Source: Ochotona curzoniae
Lineage: Eukaryota > Chordata > Mammalia > Lagomorpha > Ochotonidae
NCBI RefSeq assembly: GCF_017591425.1
Contig: NW_024466416.1
Location: forward strand, 248,001-312,000
Direction of reading: 5' to 3'
DNA: 64,000 bases
Part shown: piece by piece, positions 11,006 to 22,010 of the stretch
Layout: every line of letters begins with the position of its first letter
Numbering within the stretch: position 1 is the stretch's first letter
Made by a program: the position numbers and the translations under genes
The notes under the pieces: generated by a model
Told to the model about the DNA's origin: nothing
The model's database searches: none
The model's input: only the letters and a program-made list of their open reading frames with translations

Positions 11006-12175
11006 ATATCCTAATCTGGCCAGGGGATACTCTACAAGTCAGCTTCTGTGTCCTGTTAATTTCCCACCACCTGTCTTTGATCAAGTCCTTGCTTTCTGGC
11101 ACAAAACAGTATCTCAGGCTCACCTTGCACTTTCCTTATGCCAGAGCTACTGTCAAACATTTCTCTAAGTAGCCCTGGTTCCTTTCAGCAAGAAATGTGT
11201 TTTGATACAACTACTGGCTGCCAGGAAGAGCTCACTGCCTTTGAGCTGTCACTCCATCCAGACCCTCTCAATAGACTTCGAATTGTTAAAAAATCTCCAA
11301 TTTTAACAACAGGAGTCTTCCTCATCCTCCTCTTTCCATATCTTATCTTCTTTTTCTCATGGTGAGAAAAAGAACTCTGTTCCAAACATTATCAATGTGT
11401 TTTCTCATGTGCTCCACAGTATAATGAGACAAGATAATTTCTGGAATTGCTACATCAATATCACTAGTAGAACAAACTGAACTAAGTTCAAGGTTTCCCT
11501 GCAACTCTTTCTGTTCTTACTCAAATCACAGAACAAGTCAGTACTATGTATCACAGTTACTTTGGATTAATTAATTTTTTAATGTTGCCAAGCTGAAATG
11601 CATTTAAGTTGCTCTATAAATTTATGGTTTGTTTTGCTTTAAGGCTTAATTTTATCTTTTGAGTATATTAAACCTCTGCCTTGCTGAAACTAAAAATGAA
11701 AAATTTAGCAATATATTCAGAAATACCCCCTGCTCTTCACCTTATTAACCATTTCCATTCATTTTTGGCTTTCTTATACCTATTCAGATTTTTCTTTCCT
11801 GTTTACACAACAGGCAGTATCCCACTCCTTCTGCACTTCACTTTTTTTTTTCACTTACTGTAAGTGAAAAGTTCATGCAGTAACTCACTGATAAGCTCTA
11901 GCATCCTCCTTTCTTTATGGTGCTCGTCCTTCCTCCAGGGACTTCCCTGTACACTCCAGTGCAGTGCCAGGCACAGAGCAGTGCTAAAGTGCGGTGAAAA
12001 CACCCTTTTCCTCCCAGCCTACAGGTGGGTGTGGATTACATCAGGCAGTATTTGGTGACCTTGCGGAGTCCATCTATTCCCTTTGTTGGCATATGGTATG
12101 TTCATGTGTGTGAATATGTATACATGTTATATAAATAATGTATGTGTCATATGTATTTTTATAATATTTTATTTT
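11006..12175. other. Intronic stretch, no gene seen
   Basis: Two short open frames on the + strand (11681-11863 and 11864-12058) are hydrophobic only because the DNA is T-rich. The region near 11700-11990 is weakly like an old L1 3' end. Nothing else is recognised. Confidence 0.4.
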
Positions 12176-12440
12176 AAAAACATTATTTCCTTATTTGAAA
12201 GGCAGTTACAGAGATGGGAAGAGACAGATCTTCCATCCCTTGGTTCACTCCTCAAATGGCCACAATATCCAGGGCTGGGCCAGCACAGGCCAGGCATAAG
12301 CCAGGAGCCTAAAATTCCACCCATGTCTCCCACATGCATGGCAAGGGCTCAATAACTCAGGTCATCCTCCCCGTCTTTCCCAGGTGCATTATCAGGGAGC
12401 TGATATGGGATGCCCAAACTGCTATGCCATAATGCTAGTA
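12176..12440 (-). mobile_element. CSINE, old copy
   Basis: Reverse tail TTATTTCCTTATTTGAAAGGCAG and landmark GATCTTCCATCCCTTGGTTC are on the left; the head CTATGCCATAATGCT is on the right. It is shortened in the middle. Confidence 0.8.
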
Positions 12441-12849
12441 TGTGAGTTATATATATAATTTTTAAAAAATTAGATGGTAGGCAATTTCACATAAAATACC
12501 AAAATTCCTGCTTCCTATTTAAAGACAGAAATTCTAGTACTGTTAGTTTAAAGCCTCATGCAGTGATAATCAACAGGACCTGGCTGGGGTCATTCCTCAA
12601 ATGGGCACAAGTCTTTGCCTAGTTTCCACCGCCCACAGCTTACACTCCTTTTTGCTTCTCTCAGAACCTTAAGTACAAGAGTTTGAAGTCTAGGTGGTCA
12701 AACAGAATTGGTTTCTGGGTTTACAGAAAAAAATGATAAACAACATCATGTCCTTCCTTCCTATCAATGAAAGGAAGGTACCCAGTCTTTTCACTTTTAC
12801 CTACATCGAAGCACGATGTATAAACAAGGATAATGCTTAAAAGATTTGC

Positions 12850-13015
12850 AATATGTAATAATTATAAAGTTCTTGTTAGCTAATGACACTGTGCTAGGAA
12901 TCTCACGTGTTATCACTTAATTTTTAACCAATCAAATGTCCGCTGAGGCAGGCTGTATACTCTCATTTCCACATGAGTGAACGGAGATTGGGTAAATGAA
13001 ATAAGACATTTAAAA
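12850..13015 (-). repeat. MIR/L2-type remnant
   Basis: The run GACACTGTGCTAGGAATCTCACGTG, followed by CTCATTTCCACATGAGTGAACGGAG, is the reverse of a degraded MIR or MIR-like 3' half. It is weak but characteristic. Confidence 0.5.
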
Positions 13016-13024
13016 CTTGTCTGG

Positions 13025-13349
13025 CGGGCCTAATGCAATAGTTTGTGGCTAAATCCTCACCTTGCAAATGCCAGGATCCCATAGGGGCATCAGTTCATGT
13101 CCTAGCTGCTCCACTTCCCATCCAGCTACTTGTTTATGGCCTGAGAAGCAGTGGAGGATGGCCTAAAGCCTTGGGACCCTGCACCCACATGGGAGATGTG
13201 GAAGAGAGCTCTTGACTTTGAATGAGCTCAGCGTTGACTGTTGCAGCCACGTAGGGAGTGAACCAGCGGATAGAAGGTATTTCTTTCTGTCTTTCCTTCT
13301 CTCTGTAAATCTGCCTTTCCAATATAAATAAATAAATTTAAAAATTTTT
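13025..13349 (+). mobile_element. CSINE, full length
   Basis: From GCGGGCCTAATGCAATAG through TGGCCTGAGAAGCAGTGGAGG to CCAATATAAATAAATAAATTT. Head, body and tail are all present. Confidence 0.9.
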
Positions 13350-15169
13350 TTTCTGGCTTCGAGGTCTATGCTCCTAGAACACATGATCTGTGGTCATCTA
13401 TAGATCTAATTGATCTTTTCTGTTTTACACGTACATATATAACAGGCATCACATGTGTGCACATACATATACGGTAGGTAACAATACACATATATACATT
13501 ATGTAACTGTATGTAAACAGACATTAAGATAGCACACAATATACTATATGTGTATGTAAAGTATATAACACATTTAAATACGACAGACACACAGAAAGAT
13601 GAAAGGGCTCACTATACATATGCTAAGCTAAGTCTTCTTGACTCTGGGGTAAAGTAATATTCTTGAGCTCCTCCCTAAATCCAGCAAAAGCTGGCAAAGC
13701 GTCATTGTGCCAGGACCTTAACTCCAGATATCAAGTCCACACTCTTTGAACCCTGACCTGGTCTTGTCTACAGGTTGGCTTTCCTTATCTCCCAAGGCGG
13801 AGCTTTGAGCAGGCACTCTGCACCTTAATCTTCCAAGGATTCTTCCTTCAAGTAGAAATTTCCTTTTGGTCTGAGGCTGTCAAACATTGCCTGATAGGCC
13901 TGAACATCCTACAGGTAAAGGTGTGAGCAGAGCTGCCTGGTCACTCATCTGTGTCAGCTTTCTCATCTCTAAAACTAGGAGGCAGAGTAGCATTCTTTGG
14001 CTGTGAGTCAGAAAAGTTTCACTGAATCAAGTCTCTGTCTAGCACTGAGCAGCAAGTGAACTACCCTAAGGTCACAATGATTAGATTCAGCAGGTCTGCA
14101 GTGTAAATTTACTTTAATGAAGAGTCCAATTGGCTTCTTATTCTGAGTTCCATAACTTGGAGAAGCTCTCAAAATAAGTCCCTCATATCTGAAACTATTA
14201 CATTTCTCACGTGTGATGAACACATATTCCTTCACCTGTTTTCTGTCTTCCCTTTTAGATTTTAAGCTCCTGAGAGTAAGGACTGAGTCTTTTATCCTCA
14301 AAACAGCAGCCACATTCCAGCACAGTGCTTACTGCATAGTGGGTGTTCACTGGCCAAGGCAGTGCCTGCATTCCTTCTTGCTTTCAGAGCTGATGTAAGC
14401 AACAAGAGGTAATATTTGTCAAGTGCTTTGAAAGTATAAAGTCCTATGCAAACAGCTTTACTGTGATTTTTCTGGTATTTTTTCCAGGTCCACATGCTTA
14501 ACAATTGTCAGGGGTGAGCGAGTGACCAATCCGCAGAAAGGCAGGCAGATCCTGCAGTGTTTGAATGGAAGGTAGTACAGAGCCTGCAGCACTCTCCTTT
14601 CTTCTTGCAGGGGGAGTTTCAGAACAGTCTGACTACCAGAAACAGACAACTTGCTAACTGGTGTGTGAGGAGGAAGAGGCAGCTTTGTTGAAAGTACTGG
14701 CTAGCCTGGTTCTACACTGAATACTTAACACACAGGCTATGACGTCAAAACACTGGCTGCAGCTCAGGTTTAGCCATTTCCTGGCTATGTAATCTTAGAC
14801 AAGTCATCTAACTTCTACAAGCCTCAGTTTCCCAATTAGTAAAAAAAGAAAAAAAAAAAAAAAGATGTGGATAATACCACCATTCTCAGGTTGGGGAGAG
14901 ACCAAATTATCTTCATTCACACCTCAATGCTAAAATATTCAAACTGAAACTCATCTCCTCAGCCCAAGCACAGCCTTGCTTCTGGTCAGAGGCCTCCTTA
15001 GCAAACAGAATCTTGAGTCAGAAATCAATATCTTCCTGCAAATAACATTAGATGCCAAGACCTACTGAAATAATATTTTCACATTTACAGATTGTTTATT
15101 TCTCCCTCTCTACATTCTCTACACCATTCATTCTTTACACCCAGAGAAATCATTGCTAAAGAGATAGTT
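13350..15169. other. Intronic stretch with an L2 3' end and a MIR
   Basis: Positions 13420-13570 are rich in short ACATAT-type words. Positions 14215-14360 (TTTTAAGCTCCTGAGAGTAAGG to CAGCACAGTGCTTACTGC) look like an L2 3' end on the + strand. Positions 14735-14850 (AGCCATTTCCTGGCTATG, then CAAGTCATCTAACTTC, then CCTCAGTTTCCC) are a + strand MIR. No gene is visible. Confidence 0.6.
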
Positions 15170-15506
15170 CAGGGCCCAATGGCATGGCCTAGAAGCTAAA
15201 GTCCTTGCCTTGAACACGCCAGGATCCCATATGGATACCGGTTCTAATCCCGGCAGCTCCACTTCCCATCCAGCTCCCTGCTTGTGGCTTTGGGAAAGCA
15301 GTCGAGGACGGTCCAAAGCTTTGGAATCCTGCACCCATGAGGGGGACCTGGAGGAAGTTCCTGGCTCCTGGCTTCAGATCGGCACAGCACCAGCCGTTGC
15401 GGTTACTTGGGGAGTGAGTCATCGGGTGGAAGCTCTTCCTCTCTATCTCTCCTCCTCTCTGTTATATCTGACTTTGTAATAAAAATAAATAAATCTTTAA
15501 AAAAGA
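15170..15506 (+). mobile_element. CSINE, full length with TSD
   Basis: The copy is well preserved from GGGCCCAATGGCATGGCC to AATAAATAAATCTTTAAAAAAG. The word AGATAGTTCA flanks it on both sides and is the likely target-site duplication. It lies tail to tail with the next CSINE, about 105 bp away. Confidence 0.93.
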
Positions 15507-15610
15507 TAGTTCAAAAGATATAATACCCTTTAAGTTTCCTATCTTCCCTGTATGACATTAGAAATTCTGAACATGACTCCCAGGTCCTTTCTCTTTTTCT
15601 CTCTCTTTCT

Positions 15611-15931
15611 TAAGGTTTATTTTTCTTGGAAAGTCAGATACACAGACAGAAGGAGAGATAGAGTAAGATCCTCCATTCGCTGATTCATTCCCCAAGTGGC
15701 CACAACAGCCAGAGCCAAACTGATTTAAAAGAAAAGAGCCAGGAGCTTCTTCCAGGTCTCCCACACGGGTGCAGGGTCCCAAGGCTCTGGGTTGTCCTCA
15801 ACTGCTTTCCCAGGCCACAAGCAGGGACCTGGATGGGAAGTGGGATTGCTGGAATATGAACCGGCAACTATATGGGATCCCTGTGTGTGCAAGACGAGGA
15901 CTTTAGCCACTAGGTTACCACGCTGGGCCCC
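15611..15931 (-). mobile_element. CSINE, full length, inverted partner
   Basis: It runs in reverse from TTAAGGTTTATTTTTCTTGG to ACCACGCTGGGCCC. With the + copy at 15170-15506 it forms a long inverted repeat with a loop of about 105 bp. Confidence 0.93.
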
Positions 15932-16165
15932 TTTCTCTTACTCTCAAACCTCACCTCCTATCCATCTTCCCTTAGCTCATTCACTGTTCTTCAACCCCAG
16001 CACTTTCTCTACTGACCTGGCCAGGTCAATCTATATCCATTCTCTAGGGGTGACTTCAACTGAAGGGTGTCTTTTTCAAGGAAGCTTTCTCTGATGTCTT
16101 GCTACATTGGATCTCCTTGAAATCTGCCCTCATTTAATAGCAAAGGTTACTGTTGAGTTTGTCCT

Positions 16166-16250
16166 TTAAAAAATAAAAAACTATTCATTTAAAAGGCAAA
16201 ATTACAGAAAGAGGAGGAAAGATGGAGAGATTTTCCATCATCTGGTTCAG
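16166..16250 (-). mobile_element. CSINE 3' half, left part of a split copy
   Basis: The sequence TTAAAAAATAAAAAACTATTCATTTAAAAGGC to CATCATCTGGTTCAG (quoted in part by landmarks) is the reverse tail half of a CSINE. It breaks off at the point in the consensus where ACTCCCCAAATGG should follow. That continuation appears 1.8 kb further on at 18063. Confidence 0.75.
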
Positions 16251-18062
16251 TTTTCGTTTGTTTTGCAGTTTTGAAATTTTATTTTTGATGATGTTTACAT
16301 AGTTGAGAAGGATGCACTCCCTTGTGGATCACTGATTAGTATGGGAAGTGTCGAGGTTTAAGGGAAAGTGGATGAGACCACCGTTTTCAATTTTTCTTCT
16401 TCCTGTATGTGGGGGAAGATGGAAACGAGGAGCCACACCCAGCATCCTAACCGCATCAGTACCCAGGAATGGGGGATGGCCACTTGATGTCATTCCAGGA
16501 TCTCCAATGTGGAGCATGTTCTGAGGGTACTGTTCAAGTGGTTTTGATAGTTCTGAAATGCTGTTGCAATTTCATTGCTCCAAGGATGAGGAAATCCTTC
16601 CAAGGCCCATTGTTTGACATAGTTCACCTTAGTCTCCATTCACCCAGATACTTGCTGAAATGCTTGGCAGAGAAAATTGTTCAATTTGTTCTGCCCTCCA
16701 TCCTCTGCCATGGTATTAGATATCTTTTGAAGGCCTGAATGAACTGATTATCATGTTCCCCATATACATCTGGGCATGTAATCCACTGCACAGGCCTCAG
16801 CAGCCGAGGAGACCCAATTCTGACACAGGCATTCCATGGTCAGACCACAGATCCAGTGATTTCTTCACCATGGTTGGAGTTTTAAATTCGGTGATTCAGC
16901 TGTAGAGGGGAATGTCACCAAAGAAAACTCACCAGAAGTGATCCCAGAACTGACTCAGGGTGGGGTCTGGCTCAGTCTATCACCCACATCACTCTACACA
17001 CACACACACTGATGGTTACAGTCACCTGGTTAGTTCTTTCTCCAGCCTCATCTCATATGTAAACCAATAGATGCTGTGGCTCAGCCCAACCCTGCCCACC
17101 ACACACTCAGCCATCACATATACCAACAGGAACTGCAGCCTAGTTGGAGTGACCCTGATAGCTTGCGCCAGGTCTGCCCCAAGCCCCAGTTCCTATACAA
17201 GCTGGCGTATGCAGCAGACTGGTCCAGTCTGTTCTGTATTCCCTTTGGCTTTTGTATACACCAACAGGTGCTGCAGCCTAGCTCAGCCCAACTGAGCCCA
17301 CTATCCAGCTACTGCCTGTCCAGCCAGGTCCATCCCCAGCCCTAGTTCTCACGCTCACTGGTGGGAGCTACAACCCATCAGAGAGGTGTCCACAGTTTTC
17401 CTACTAGGCCCATTCTCTGCCCGCCCCATATCTTGCACATCTGGAAAGTGCAATGTATGCACCAGTGGATATTGTTGCTTAGGATGGTCCACCTCACCTC
17501 AATATTTTCTGGCAGGTGCTGTGGCCTGGCCAGGCCTGGCCTGTCCCCAGTTTCAGCTCATGCTGGTAGGTGCTGCAGCCTAGCCAAGCCTGAATAGTCC
17601 CCAGTCCTGGCCCTAATGTGAATGGGCTGGTGATGCAGCCCAACCTGGTCCCACTCCTAGACCTGACCCACACATATGCTGGCGGATACTGTAACCTGGC
17701 CTGGTCTGGGCTGCTCCCACTCATGATTCTTGTGCTCACCACAGGGATTGAATCCCGACAGAGTAATTCTCCAAACTCCTCTATAAGGTCATCTCCCAGT
17801 GGCAGATCTCATGCACACCTGTGGGTTCTTGGCCCAGCCTGCCTTAGCCAACCTCTAGTCCTGGCAGGTACAATGGCCTTACCAGACTGGCCCACACCCA
17901 TTCTGGCTCTTACTGTAAGAGCCCAGCCAAGCCACAGCCCAGCCAAGTCTGACCCACCCCCAGAACCAACTGTCACGTGGTTCAGCTGGTGCCATGACTT
18001 AGCCCAGCCCATCCTACACCCACCCTGGCTCTTGTGAACACCAGTAGGTGCTGGACCCTGGC
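16251..18062 (-). mobile_element. Composite retroposon copy A: tandem array plus unique 3' domain
   Basis: On the minus strand this element starts inside a G+C-rich tandem array (18062 down to about 17030), continues into a unique 3' domain of about 730 bp, and ends at the left in an A-rich tail (AAACATCATCAAAAATAAAA). Copy B at 54191-56725 has the same order and clearly related sequence, for example CTATCAAAACCACT, TGCATCCTTCTCAA and TATGTAAAC, which both copies share. The element interrupts a CSINE. A short TTTTC occurs at both junctions, so it probably inserted by target-primed reverse transcription and was 5'-truncated. I cannot name the family. It could be a known lagomorph repeat, such as part of an L1 with its promoter array. 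Confidence 0.7.
17030..18058 (-). repeat. Degenerate G+C-rich tandem array of composite retroposon A
   Basis: In minus-strand sense the unit is roughly GAGCC-AGG-CTGGGG-CAGGCC-GGCTGCAGCACC-ACCAG, with loosely spaced copies every 60 to 75 bp and many small gaps. At intervals a different block occurs, a GGGCCTAGTAGG-type word followed by GTAGCTCCCACCAGTGAGCG, giving a higher-order pattern. The apparent frames across it are a by-product of base composition. Confidence 0.7.
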
Positions 18063-18185
18063 TTTTCAAATGGCCAACATGACTGGGGCCAGGCCAGTTC
18101 AAAGCCAGGAACCAGGAACTCTATGTTGGTTTCCCACATGGATATCAGGGACCCAATCTCTTGGGCCATCTTCTACTTAGTGTCT
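18063..18185 (-). mobile_element. CSINE 5' half, right part of the split copy
   Basis: TTTTCAAATGGCCAACATGACTGGGGCC, then GCCAGGAACCAGGAACTC, then CTTGGGCCATCTTCTACTTAG (landmarks) continue the reverse CSINE broken at 16250. The head end is degraded after about 18185. Confidence 0.75.
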
Positions 18186-20720
18186 GCTTTTCCTTGTTTC
18201 AGGATAATCTGCATTTGTTTCATTCTCTAGAGCTAAAAAACAATTCCAGATCAAACTGTATAGCAGATATTAAAAAATTTGGATATCAAAGTATCATAAG
18301 CATATATTTATCACAAGTTAAAAATTTTTACTGACTTGTACAATGAATATAAATCAATATTAAAGTTATAATTTCAGTTTTACAAAGACTAAAGCATGAA
18401 GGTGTTAGCCTTTCCATGAACTTGAGAAAAAACATCAGCCTTCTCTATGAACTGTTAAGCTCCTAAATTCATCAATCTCCTAGATTTGTAGAGTTTAATT
18501 CTGCACATAAAACAATGAAGCATCCACTAAGAAAACACATGTTACATGTGTTGGGAGCTACAAAGTAGATTTCAAAAGGAGAGGCTGATGTTAACCTGAG
18601 CCTCAGAGGAAGGGGTCAGCTGTGGATGGTAGCTCTGCTGTGGAAGGACTTGCTAGGGGAAGGAAACAGTGTAAGGAGGCATAGGAGGAGGCTAAGGACC
18701 AGCAGTTCTGGGGAATCTGTCAGTGTAACATGAGGGAGAAAGGGGGACAGAGTCAACAATAGGGATATAACAAAAGATTAAAAGGAAAAGATGCAGATCC
18801 ATCCTGGTTTTGCCACTTATTAGATGGCTGATCCTAGAAAACTCAAAACTGTTTGAGTGCCAGTTTCTCCACTTAGAGCATGTGGATAATTCAGCTGCCC
18901 TGACATATCTGGTCCAGAAGGCAGTTGTGAGAGTTAAAAGGCTTTGAAAAGGCTCTGCAAGAAGTAAAGCAACACACACACACACAAAAGAAGTAAAGCA
19001 ACACATCAATGTCAGGAGGTGTAACAACAGGAGAAGGCTGGGGAAAGGCCTGAAGTGTTAACTAAGGATTACAAATGTTATTTTCTAAGGATTGGGAACT
19101 GTGGAAGACTTTGCATGAGTAATAGGATCAGATAATAGGATCAGAGCTAACATTTAAACAGACAGGTCTGCCTGCAGTGTCAGGGGAAGACTGGAAGAGG
19201 AAAGGCCAGAGGCCAAGAGCCCAAGTGGGGCAGCGATGGCACACACCTGAGTACTGCCACTGGAAAACTCTAAGAAGGATGGGTAAGGGACGGCCTGCCC
19301 TGACTGGGGCAGTAGCTCAGCACTAACAAGGAGCCTCAAGGCCATGTAGCTAAGACCACACAAACTACTGCTGATTTGAACTAAAACATAACACACTAGT
19401 ATAAAATTTATACCAGATTCCTCAAAAAAAGGGGGGGGGGAAGGGGAGGATGAGGATAAAATTTCTGTATAATTTCAATATACTGGTTAAATTTTAAAAC
19501 ATCATTAAAATTAATCTCACCTATTTCTTTTTATTATTTCTAATGTGGCTACTAGAAAATTTTAAATAGCACATGAGGCTTGAATCTGTTTCTATTTGGA
19601 CAGCTCTGGTCTGGTATCCTCCAGTCACAGTTGTATCATACTCTGCCCTTCTCTGCGATGGTGGGGCCACTGAAGAAAACTAGAAGGTGCCCAAAGCCAC
19701 CTGTCCTGTCACTCCTGTCTTCCCAGCACCCAATGGCATATGTCTGCATTCCTGTAAAGCACCTCTTCCATGGTGCTTGACTGTTCTCCCTCACTCACTG
19801 GACACTGGACTGTGAACTGCCAAAGTGGCAAAGCCAAACCCATCTGTGTCTTCTTGATGAGAGCAAGCTGCATCCCACAGCCCCCTCCATCCAGCTCAGC
19901 AGAAAAACTCCACTGCTCTGGGCTGTGCACCTGCTCTTCACTCAGAACCCAACTGGCTTCCCAGGTGTCATCAGCACAGATTCATATTGGCTTAATTGAG
20001 TTCATAGCACACAGTTCTCAGGAAAAGTCCAATGCTTGGCTATGTCTAAGAATTCAGTATGGAATAAGGAATAGTGCCATGGAGTTAGAATGGATTTGCA
20101 CTGGCTCTATCTTCCACCTTCTCTATGACTTAGGGCAAATTATTTTATTCTCTGTGAACTTCAGTTTTCTCATCACAGAATTGGAATGCTGCTCCCTACC
20201 CTGCAGGACTACTGTTAAGAACTGGCATCATGTAAATAAAGCATCCAGCACAATGCCTGGCAGACAGCAGTACGTTATGAATGGTTGCTACTGTTGTTCT
20301 AAGATTTGAAGTGAAGCACAATCACATCCTGCCTTGCAACACAAACTTAATGAATTTTGTTACTCAATAGATGCCACCATGTTACAGATCTCTTCTGAAG
20401 CAGAAGACCAATCCCTCACAACCATGCTTAGTCTTTATTCACTTGTCTTTATCAAAGTGTCTTCCACCAGAATGTTACCTTTGATAAGGCAGCAAGAGGA
20501 GACCATGAGCCCTGAATAGTGATGCTAGTTCTGCCATTCACTAGCTCTCTCACTCCAGACGACACAATCAAAAGAAGTTCCAGGACAGCCACTGATCTGG
20601 CTAGTGGAAGCACAAAAGGATGGGATGTCACTGAGGTTGCTGCAGCAAGAGGGAGGGAGTAGGCCATGTTGGCATAAAGCCAGAGCTGATAGTCTAGACA
20701 ACTGGGCTCTAGAACAATTC
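18186..20720. other. SINE-poor intronic stretch with two MIRs
   Basis: Positions 18790-18965 (TTTTGCCACTTATTAGATGGCTG to GTGAGAGTTAAAAGG) and 20040-20290 (TATGACTTAGGGCAAATTATT to CAATGCCTGGCAGACAGC) are + strand MIRs. The 179-residue frame at 19770-20309 overlaps the second MIR and is not a gene. A G run lies at 19430-19440. A 17-bp word is duplicated around an (AC) tract at 18960-19005. Confidence 0.65.
18960..19005. repeat. 17-bp direct duplication around an (AC)n tract
   Basis: AGAAGTAAAGCAACACA occurs at 18960-18976 and again at 18989-19005, with a short CA run between. This looks like replication slippage. Confidence 0.85.
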
Positions 20721-20721
20721 T

Positions 20722-21036
20722 ATTTTTTTAAAAATTTACTTAAAAGGCAGAGCACACAGAGAGAGGGACTGACTTTCCATTTGCTAATTTGCTCCCTAAA
20801 TGCCCACAACAATAGGGGACTGGGTTAGGCCACAGCTAGGAAGGAGTCAAACTTCTCCTAGATGTCCCATGTTTCAGCTCAGGGGGCCCAAGAACTTAGA
20901 TCATCTTCAGCTGTTGTCCTAGGGGAATTCTCATGGAACTGGATTGGAAGTAGAGCAACCCAGATTTGAACCAACACCCATATGGGAAGCTGGCACTGCA
21001 GACAGTGGCTTAACAAGTTGTGTCACAATGCTGGTT
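20722..21036 (-). mobile_element. CSINE, old copy
   Basis: Reverse tail TTTTTTTAAAAATTTACTTAAAAGG on the left; head TTAACAAGTTGTGTCACAATGCTGG on the right. It is full length but diverged. Confidence 0.85.
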
Positions 21037-21134
21037 TCCAGACTATATCTTTCTGTACTGAAAAGGGAGAAGAAAATTTACACAGGATAAACACCCAATA
21101 GTTGATGGCATTCATCCAATCCTTTCAACAAAGT

Positions 21135-21262
21135 GTGGCAATACCACTGGTATTTTTCCTTTGCAGATAAGAAAAATGAGATTCAGACATGTTAAACTGT
21201 CCAAGGTCAGCAGCTGTTGAATGGCAGAATCAAGATATGAATTCAAAAGTGCCTCAAAGTGC
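21135..21262 (-). repeat. MIR SINE
   Basis: CTTTGCAGATAAGAAAAATGAGATTC, then GTCCAAGGTCAGCAGC, then GGCAGAATCAAGATATGAATTC is the reverse complement of the MIR core. Confidence 0.75.
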
Positions 21263-21654
21263 TATCTTTGTGCCTTGACTTCATTATTTCCTCAATAGCA
21301 GCTGAGGCAAATGATCTTATATCCTTTTTTATTTTAGCAGTGCATAATAATTTTGTCTTGCACAACTTAAGCATAACAACTCTTTGCACTCAGAGCTCAG
21401 GTGGGATTAAGTTCACAACCAGGAATAGAAAGCTTTTCCCTAGAGAATAAGGTAAAGGCAGGCCATGGCCAAACTCACTTCAGCTACAAAACCACCACAG
21501 ATTCCATCGATACCAATGATCTAGAAGCAGTTTAGTGTCCATACTAGTGATGTCCACAAAATGGAGGGCTTCTGGATTCATGTGAGTTTCTGGTTTTAAC
21601 AGAGGGCAAAGGAGATAAGAGACTAAAATTCATAAGATAAAAATTGAACATTTT

Positions 21655-21995
21655 GGGCCCGGCGCGGTGGCACAAGTGGTTAAGGTCCTCGCCTTGCACA
21701 CCCGGCATCCCATATGGGCGCCGGTTCTATCCCGGCGGCCCCTGCTTCCCTTCCAGCTCCCTGCCTGTGGCCTGGGAGGGCAGTTGAGGACGGCCCAAAG
21801 CTTTGGGACCCTGCACCCGCGTCGGAGACCCAGAAGAAGCTCCTGGCTTCAGATCAGCATAGCATCGGCCGTTGCGCTCACTTGGGGAGTGAATCATTGG
21901 ACAGAGGATCTTCCTCTCTGTCTCTCCTCTCTGTATATCCGCCTTTCCAATAAAAAAAAATAATAATAAAAATAAATCTTTAAAAAAAAAAATTA
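21655..21995 (+). mobile_element. CSINE, young full-length copy with TSD
   Basis: It has the GGGCCCGGCGCGGTGG head, CAGTTGAGGACGGCCCAAAGC body and AATAAATC tail of the youngest subfamily here. AAAATTGAACATTT on the left (ending 21654) recurs at the right (ending about 22010) as the target-site duplication. Confidence 0.95.
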
Positions 21996-22010
21996 AAAAA
22001 TTGAACATTT

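Noticed and set aside
13630..13660. Minus-strand TTTACCCCAGAGTC resembles the coding sequence of the human ARHGEF11 initiator peptide (LPQS region).
   Set aside because: The match stops after a dozen bases, there is no ATG in the right place and no donor follows. It is a chance similarity.
17618..18102. Overlapping frames of up to 139 residues on both strands, rich in Pro, Ser, Gly and Ala.
   Set aside because: They lie in the degenerate G+C-rich tandem array, where stop codons are rare because of base composition. The reading frame is not kept between the two copies.
19770..20309. 179-residue open frame, the longest in the window.
   Set aside because: Its right half is a MIR and its left half looks like an old L2 end. 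It has no domain, signal peptide or repeat with meaning.
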